DNA of 64,000 nucleotides. Origin: Coriaria nepalensis (Eukaryota; Streptophyta; Magnoliopsida; Cucurbitales; Coriariaceae). Where the stretch lies: the NCBI GenBank assembly GCA_027186245.1, contig CP114496.1, positions 1,805,501 through 1,869,500 on the forward strand, read 5' to 3'. Position numbers and translations under genes: made by a program. The notes under the pieces were generated by a model. The model did no database searches. It worked only from the letters and a program-made list of their open reading frames with translations, and was not told the DNA's origin. Positions within the stretch are counted from its first letter, which is position 1, and every line of letters starts with the position of its first letter. Shown here one piece after another: positions 58,000 through 64,000 of the stretch.

Positions 58000-60620
58000 C
58001 ATCAAAGGGTTTGTTAGGTTCAGTGTCCAACAGTCCATTTGATTGTATGTCATGCCAACTTGGAAAACAACCTGCGTTGCCTTTTAATAATAGTGAGTCT
58101 CATGCTACTGCGTCTTTTGATTTAATTCATTCTGATGTTTGGGGACCTTCTCCTGTTGCCAGTATGAGTGGCTCACGTTATTTTGTTATCTTTGTTGATG
58201 ATTTCTCTCGTTATACTTGGATATTTTTAATGAAATCTCGTTCTGAGTTATTGGATATTCATCGCACCTTTGCAAAAATGATTGAAACCCAATTTTCAAA
58301 ACCCATCAAAGCTTTTCGTTCTGATAATGCTTTAGAATATACTCAACATGAATTTCAAGCCATCCTCAAGCATTATGGCACTGTTTCTCACTTGTCGTGT
58401 CCAGGGACCTCACAACAAAATGGTCGAGCAGAACGAAAACTTAGGCACATTTTAGACACTGTCCGTGCTTTGCTTCTTTCCACATCTCTTCCTACCCCGT
58501 TTTGGGGTGAAGCTACTCTCACGGCTGTCTACACAATCAATAAGTTGCCTACCCCTATCCTTGATAATTGCACTCCTCACGAGAGGTTGTTTGGCTTTGT
58601 CCCCTCATATCATCATCTTCGTGTTTTTGGTTCTGCATGTTTTGTTTTACTCCAACCTCATGAGCGCACCAAACTCGAGCCTCGCTCTCGATTGTGTTGT
58701 TTTCTTGGATATGGAGTAGAACAAAAAGGCTACCGGTGTTATGATCCTGTCTCTCGTCGTCTTCGCATCTCCCGTCATGTCATTTTTTGGGAGCATCGAC
58801 TATTCCACAAAGTCGGCAAATTCAACATGCCATCCTTCCCTCCCTTTACTACACTTCTTGAGATTCCTCTTTCTCCAACTTCTACTAGCAATGTCTTGCT
58901 AGGGTCTTCATCAGTCGAACATCAATCATCTTCTGCTCCCGACACTGCTCCGTCTGCGTCCCTAGGTTCTGTTCCATCTGAGGATCCGATATGCACTCCA
59001 CCACCTGACCTTCGCCGATCCACTCGAGTAAGATCACTTCCATCCCATTTACAAGATTTTCATTGCTTTCATGCCTTAGCTACCTTGCATGAGCCTCACT
59101 CCTTTCGTGAGGCCTCCACTAACCCTCTTTGGCAGGCTGCGATGAAAGAGGAAATTGATGCTTTACATAAGAACGATACATGGGATCTGGTTGACTTGCC
59201 TCCTGGAAAGTCTGTGGTTGGGTGTAAGTGGATTTACAAAATCAAGACTTGTTCCGATGGCACTATTGACAGGTACAAGGCTCGACATGTGGCCAGAGGT
59301 TTTACTCAGGAGCACGGTGTGGATTATGAGGAGACTTTTGCTCCAGTTGCTCGCCTCTCCTCTGTGCGTGCTCTGCTGGCTGTTGCAGCCTCTCGACATT
59401 GGTCCCTTTGTCAAATGGATGTTAAGAATGCCTTTCTTAATGGTGATTTAAGTGAAGAAGTCTATATGCAGCCACCCCTTGGATTATCTCATCCTACAAA
59501 TAAGGTTTGTCGTCTCCGTCGAGCTTTATATGGACTTAAGCAGGCTCCTCGAGCATGGTTTGCTAAGTTTAGCGCTACTATCTCTAGCCTTGGCTACTCC
59601 CTCAGTTCATATGATTCAGCCTTATTTATTCGCCGCACAGACAGGGGTACCATACTTCTTCTACTATATGTTGATGACATGATCATAACTGGAGATGATA
59701 TCACCGGTATTCAGGAACTTAAACAGTTCCTCAGTCAGCACTTTGAGATGAAAGATCTTGGTCCTCTCAGCTATTTTCTTGGCCTTGAGATCTCTTCTTC
59801 TTCTGATGGTTATTACTTGACACAAGCTAAGTATATCTCTGATCTGCTCTCCCGGGCCAATCTCACAGACAGCAAGATTGCCGACACTCCGACTGAGCTT
59901 AATACCCGTCTCACTCCTGATGATGGCGAGCCTCTTCGTGATTTTACCTTATATCGGCATTTAGTTGGCAGTCTTGTCTATCTCACTGTCACTCGACCTG
60001 ATATCTCGTATGCTGTTCATCAGGTGAGTCAGTTTATGGCTGCTCCTCGCTCCACTCATTTCTCAGCTGTCCTCCGCATTCTCCGCTACCTGAAGGGAAC
60101 ATTATTTCATGGGCTTTACTTCTCCTCTCAGTCTTCTCTTCAACTGCATGCTTATACTGATGCAGATTGGGCGGGTGATCCGACAGATCGTCGCTCTACC
60201 ACTGGTTATTGTTTTCTACTTGGCACTTCACTCATCTCTTGGCGAAGTAAGAAACAAACTGTGGTTGCCCGCTCTAGCACCGTGGCAGAATATCGTGCCC
60301 TAGCTGACACTACCTCAGAGCTTCTTTGGTTGCGATGGCTGTTACAAGATATGGGTGTCTCTGTATCTTCTGCTACTCCTGTATACTGTGACAACAGGAG
60401 TGCTATTCAGATTGCTCATAATGATGTATTTCATGAACGGACCAAACATATTGAGATTGATTGTCATTTTGTCCGTCATCATCTTCTTCAGGGCTCACTA
60501 CAGCTTCATTCTGTCACGTCTCGTGATCAGCTCGCGGACATCTTCACAAAGTCACATCCTCCAGGGCGCTTTCGTGATCTTGTGTCCAAACTCAAGTTAG
60601 TCTCTCGTACTCCACCTTGA
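57854..60620 (+). CDS. copia ORF, second part: integrase, RT, RNase H
   Basis: This open frame overlaps the first by about 150 bases and is shifted by one base; an internal ATG lies at 57,870. It has GAG-pre-integrase (LALWHSRLGHASP, C-x2-C at DCMSC), integrase DDE (FDLIHSDVWGP, FRSDNALEYT, QQNGRAERKLRH), an acidic linker, and RT ([59 protein letters not shown] with the YVDD box). RNase H follows (ADWAGDPTDRRSTTGY, SSTVAEYRA, CDNRSAIQIAHN, HIEIDCHFVRHHL) and ends LADIFTKSHPPG. No stop interrupts about 920 codons. All catalytic residues I can see are kept. Confidence 0.93.
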
Positions 60621-60621
60621 G

Positions 60622-60633
60622 TTTGAGGGGGGC
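60622..60633 (+). other. polypurine tract
   Basis: TTTGAGGGGGGC, directly 3' of the pol stop (TGA at 60,618-60,620) and directly before the 3' LTR. Confidence 0.85.
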
Positions 60634-60762
60634 TATTAGATTATATATGTAGTGTGTCCCACATTGGTTATATATATATGTGATCTGTATTGTTAGCCTA
60701 TATATATAGGCATCCTCTGTACATCATAGGTGTGATTCAAATACAATATTATATTCTCAACA
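60634..60762 (+). repeat. 3' LTR (129 bp) of near-intact copia element
   Basis: It runs TATTAGATTAT to TATTCTCAACA. Differences from the 5' LTR: second base A instead of G, one A/C, one T/G, and two T/C. The TG terminus is lost here only. Confidence 0.95.
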
Positions 60763-60767
60763 GTTGG
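60763..60767. other. target-site duplication, right copy
   Basis: GTTGG, identical to 55,655-55,659. Confidence 0.9.
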
Positions 60768-61136
60768 AAATTATCCAGTGAGAACAAATAATAAATAATG
60801 GAATCGAACAACAATCAAATAATGAAAAATGTTTTCAAGAAACCTATTAAAGGATTTTATGTTGAGTCTCACTGATTTCTCCATGACAGGTGGTCAATTA
60901 TTGTTTTGAACTACGACAGGTCTTTTTGTTATGCTTGGCACTGCTGGAGTTGCCACACTTTCTCTACTTCCACCGCGATCAAAAGAACATGTTTCTTCTT
61001 GAGTCTTCCATTTAGGCTACGCGGGGTTTGAGGTTCTGGTGATACATGAGGTAGACGTGTTGATGGCGTCTCAAAATAATTGGATCTTTATAAACCTAGT
61101 AAACCCTAATCGTGAAAAAATTTGTGTTAGTAAATC

Positions 61137-61139
<3 letters not shown>

Positions 61140-61171
<32 letters not shown>
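61140..61171. repeat. (TA)n microsatellite
   Basis: About 32 bases of alternating AT. Confidence 0.9.
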
Positions 61172-61174
<3 letters not shown>

Positions 61175-62380
61175 GTCAGTGCGCACGTGTGAAAGAATTT
61201 AAGAAGATGCAATGAAGATAAATTGTGTTTATGCCCCAATGCCAAATATCGTTTCCAAATCCCTAATTCGAAATAATATATGCATGGCTTCTGAACATCA
61301 TTGTCAACATAGATAGGAGAGAGAGATGTAGAGAGCGTATGTCACTATACCTTGCAAACAGAGATGAAGATGAAGAGAGGGACAGTGAAGACTAGTGTTG
61401 CCGGAGCTGCTTGCTAACGATCCTTTCAAAACAAAATATGGAGGAAGATGAATAAATCTTGGAGAACCAAACGGTCTGAAAACGAAGAAAATAAGGGAGA
61501 GAAAATGAGGTGAGAGGGAGATGAAGGAAATTTTGCCCAAATTTCGTAAGTTTGTTATATGGAAGGTTATTTTAAAAATATTTCGTTTTATGGATAGTGA
61601 TTTAATTAGACTTGAAATCTGAAATTTTTTTAAAAGTCGCGGAATGAGTTTTAAGGCAAAATAATCATTTCATCATTTTGCCAAATAGATTTTGAGGAAA
61701 AAAAAAACACTTTTCTAATCTTTGACACTTCTTTTTAATCATCGTAGCAAAAAAAATATTTATTTCAAATTGATTTAAGATAAATTATCAAGCATAGCCT
61801 AATATGTTAACTATAAAGAGCATGTAAAAGGTATTAGGAATGATTATGTATTATATTTATAATATACCATAATATTATATTATTAGGTAGCTTTTAAATG
61901 CTCTTAGAGCTACATTTAAAGATAATCATAAATCAAATACTTACTCACTTGATAAACTCATTTTATTTATTAAAATATTTAGATTTTATTCATTACATTA
62001 CCCAAATAAATTAAATAATAATAATTAAGAAAATTAAACTCATTTATTATATTATATAATAAAAATTATATGAATATATTAGTATCATCTTTTAATAATT
62101 AATTGACAATTAAACTAGTGATAATTGACAAATACACAAAACCTATAATTTAGATTAAATTTAACGAGATTCATTTTTAATTTAAAATAAATATGATCAA
62201 ATTATTTTAAGATATTCATTTTTAATATAAGATGAATATAAAAAATTTATTTAAAAGGTATTATCATTAAATATAAAGATATGCTTATAATTTATCCATA
62301 AGATCTACTAAGAGATAATATTATTAAACTTAGAGATTTGAGAGATAATTTGTGCATAATTAATCAACAGTCTGCAACAA

Positions 62381-62386
62381 CACGTG
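62381..62386 (+). promoter_or_regulatory. G-box/ABRE-like site upstream of PEAMT gene
   Basis: CACGTG within ACACGTGACA, 540 bases before the start codon. This core is bound by bZIP/bHLH factors in plants; function here is inference only. Confidence 0.3.
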
Positions 62387-62779
62387 ACACTTGAAAGCGT
62401 AACAGAAAAGTATCTCTGAACCCTAATCACAAACCTGCGCTCACAAAATATCGACGCATTATATTACATCGTTTCCCGTATTTTTTGTCCACATACTTAT
62501 AGGTTTCCGAGATTTTAGGATCTCTCATTTTTCATAGGTAAATGTGCTTTAATGACGTTCAATTAAAATATTAAAATATATGTAGTGAAGATAAGTTGGG
62601 ACAAGAGTAAAAGAGTGGCCCACAAATGATTCTATTACCAAATCTCAAGGGCCCCATTTTATTCAATAAAGCCAGAGTCCGACAAAAAAGAGCGGTTGGT
62701 CCTGTGACGTTTAAACCAGATTCCCCATATCATTTTTCATCGACCCTTCGCGGCATTTATTTTTTATTTAATTCATGTA

Positions 62780-62812
62780 ATGAAAGACTCTTCCGCCGTT
62801 GAGGGTTCTTAG
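62780..62812 (+). promoter_or_regulatory. possible 10-codon upstream ORF
   Basis: ATG at 62,780 opens ten codons (MKDSSAVEGS) ending TAG, 108 bases before the main start. Plant phosphoethanolamine methyltransferase leaders are known to carry an uORF that responds to phosphocholine. I cannot match this peptide to that conserved one, and it may not be in the transcript. Confidence 0.2.
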
Positions 62813-62920
62813 CGCTCATTGCCCCCCTACTCTTTTACCCTTTACTTCTCTCCTCCCTACTCTTTCTCTTTTTCTGTTTCGCCATCTCTCTCACACTCGC
62901 ATTTCCGATCTTCTTCAACA

Positions 62921-63207
62921 ATGGCCGCTGCTGCCAATTGTAATTCATTTTGTTTTATTGTTTGTTCCTTTTGCTCGATTGAATTGAATTTTTTTTATGC
63001 GTTTCTTTTTCACTACCGTGTTTCATTTTAGCCTCAATCTGGTTTCCTCAATGTGAGTTTTGATTAGATCTGGTGATTTCGTTTTTGTTAGGGGAAGAGC
63101 GTGAGCTGCAGAAGAACTACTGGATGGAACACTCCGTCGATTTGACTTTGGAGGCTATGATGCTCGATTCCAAAGCCTCCGATCTTGACAAAGAAGAGCG
63201 ACCTGAG
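62921..63207 (+). CDS. PEAMT: phosphoethanolamine N-methyltransferase, 5' part (2 exons)
   Basis: Exon 1 is 62,921-62,939 (MAAAAN plus one base) and exon 2 is 63,092-63,207, joined through a GT-AG intron to give [20 protein letters not shown] and then [18 protein letters not shown]. This is the N terminus of plant phosphoethanolamine N-methyltransferase (NMT1/XIPOTL1 type). That enzyme is cytosolic and makes three S-adenosylmethionine-dependent methylations to phosphocholine. The next family block, the first SAM-binding loop, is not in the window: after the donor at 63,208 the intron meets a copia element that continues past the end. The rest of the gene may lie beyond it, or be lost. Start chosen as the only ATG in frame. 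Confidence 0.75.
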
Positions 63208-63465
63208 GTATCTCTCTCTCTTGCTCCTATAATTTACTTTCTTTTTCTAATTTGCATAATATGAATGTGTATTAGAAATTCTATATTCGTTTGATATATC
63301 GTTGTATTGAACTATGATTTGTTTGTCAGAATAAAACGCTTGTAATAACTCTCTTCTTTTGATTTTTGATAGATTTACGATATATATAAAAAATATATTA
63401 TAAGCTAACAACTGAAAGACTATAAATCTAATAATAAATAGAATAAATATGTCTTCTATAGCAGA
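63208..63465 (+). other. start of intron 2 of PEAMT gene
   Basis: AT-rich sequence after GTATCTCTCTC, without coding features, up to the edge of the copia remnant. Neither the exact junction nor a target duplication is visible. Confidence 0.4.
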
Positions 63466-63469
63466 ACAT

Positions 63470-64000
63470 ATTTCTAATACAGGTCACCAAGTTGTTTAAG
63501 AATCCGAAAGATAGACCTAAACCAAAACTTAGTTCTTGGCTTTAGAAAAACATGATCAGAAAAACTAAAATAATAAATAAAAGGTGATGGAAGAAGGGAT
63601 CTGATCGCATCACACAAAAACAACTTCTCTTTTGATCCACACGCAATATGCAAACTACAGTTGTCGAGTACGCCGATCCTGTCGGTCCGTCGAGTATCTA
63701 GACCATTCGAATCATCGAGTACCTTTGACCTTCGAGCTAACAAAAAAAACATCAATCTTTTGTGCATCAACATGTCGAGCCTTCGACCATTCGATCCTAT
63801 CAAGCTGTCGACTATTTGAGCCAAAACAAGCATTTTCAACACATCTTCATGCTTGTTTTGCTTTCTACCCCTAACTTCAACTTGGAAAACTCAAACTTGT
63901 AGCTTGACAGTGTCTTGGTGAATATGTCATCATTTTGGTTTTCAGTATTACAATGAACCAACCTTATCTCTTCATTCTTGATCAATTCCTTAATGATATA
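63470..64000 (-). pseudogene. copia 3' end: RNase H tail and 3' UTR/LTR with TCGA cluster
   Basis: On the minus strand, from the window edge: IKELIKNEEIRLVHCNTENQ, DIFTKTLSSYKFEF, and SKLEVRG. This is the C-terminal end of copia RNase H, closely similar to the block ending at 22.7 kb. Here it continues in frame to MLVLAQIVDS (about 63,820-63,840) rather than stopping at the usual place. Below it, 63,657-63,810 is full of TCGA words (TCGAGTACGCC, GTCGAGTATC, ATCGAGTACC, GTCGAGCC, GTCGAC). No PPT is clear. Most of the element lies outside the window. It lies within the second intron of the methyltransferase gene, opposite in strand. Confidence 0.75.

Larger units (their letters stand above)
55660..60762 (+). 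mobile_element. near-intact Ty1-copia retrotransposon (5.1 kb)
   Basis: LTR-PBS-leader-gag-protease-integrase-RT-RNase H-PPT-LTR, flanked by GTTGG on both sides. The domain order puts integrase before RT, so it is Ty1-copia. Two long open frames overlap where a single frameshift breaks the polyprotein at about 57,850. The LTR pair differs at 5 of 129 sites, so the insertion is fairly young. The 3' LTR starts TA instead of TG. Confidence 0.95.
60768..62920. other. intergenic region upstream of the methyltransferase gene
   Basis: No coding sequence is recognised. It contains a (TA)n tract (61,140-61,171), an AT-rich stretch (61,740-62,330), and the 5' flank of the methyltransferase. Close to that gene the sequence becomes pyrimidine-rich (CTCTTTTACCC, TCTCTCCTCCC). 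Confidence 0.4.

Noticed and set aside
63474..63842. 122-codon frame as a separate gene
   Set aside because: It is the in-frame continuation of copia RNase H into 3' UTR/LTR sequence.

Overview
This window is nuclear DNA of a flowering plant, most likely a eudicot. It is AT-rich and has short GT-AG introns. It carries plant-specific gene families (an ABCG11-type cuticle-lipid half-transporter, a chloroplast-lumen FKBP, a phosphoethanolamine N-methyltransferase), and its mobile DNA is typical of plants: Ty1-copia, Ty3-gypsy, L1-type LINE, MULE, hAT and small inverted-repeat elements. I cannot name the species from sequence alone. Few host genes are present, and most of the 64 kb is nested, decayed transposon.

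Layout. 1-13,400 is repeat: LTR-like sequence, a 56-bp tandem repeat, a dead MULE transposase on the minus strand (3.3-4.7 kb), a decayed copia element on the minus strand (about 5.1-10.2 kb), a 34-bp TCGA-rich satellite (10.3-10.9 kb), a C48/Ulp1 protease scrap, a gypsy pol scrap and a hAT-like MITE. 13,841-16,975 holds the one complete host gene, a ten-exon ABCG11-like gene that reads cleanly to 698 residues. 17.6-19.4 kb is a truncated copia element whose LTR abuts a broken alcohol dehydrogenase (19.4-20.7 kb). 21.5-39.4 kb is a run of broken copia, hAT and LINE pieces with LTR remnants in both orientations. 40.7-46.4 kb (minus strand) has three exons of an FKBP16-1-like gene. Its 5-kb second intron has been filled by a LINE fragment and two long-inverted-repeat elements, and I could not find its last exon. 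48.1-51.3 kb is an internally deleted gypsy element with its LTR. 52.9-53.6 kb is an F-box pseudogene. 55,660-60,762 is a nearly intact 5.1-kb copia element with 129-bp LTRs, a GTTGG target duplication, PBS, PPT and all protein domains, broken by one frameshift. At 62.9 kb a phosphoethanolamine N-methyltransferase gene starts on the plus strand. Its first two exons are seen, and its second intron runs into another copia element that leaves the window.

How the genes relate. The host genes are unrelated in pathway (cuticle lipid export, lumenal prolyl isomerase, phosphocholine synthesis). They look like islands in a repeat-rich region. Introns and flanks have absorbed elements, and some genes (ADH, F-box, perhaps FKBP16-1) have been damaged. 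I see no clear new gene system. The most unusual signals are the TCGA-rich 17/34-bp satellite and the related TCGA clusters inside several LTR-like regions, and the dense TGACGT/TTGAC-type element arrays in the leader of the young copia element.
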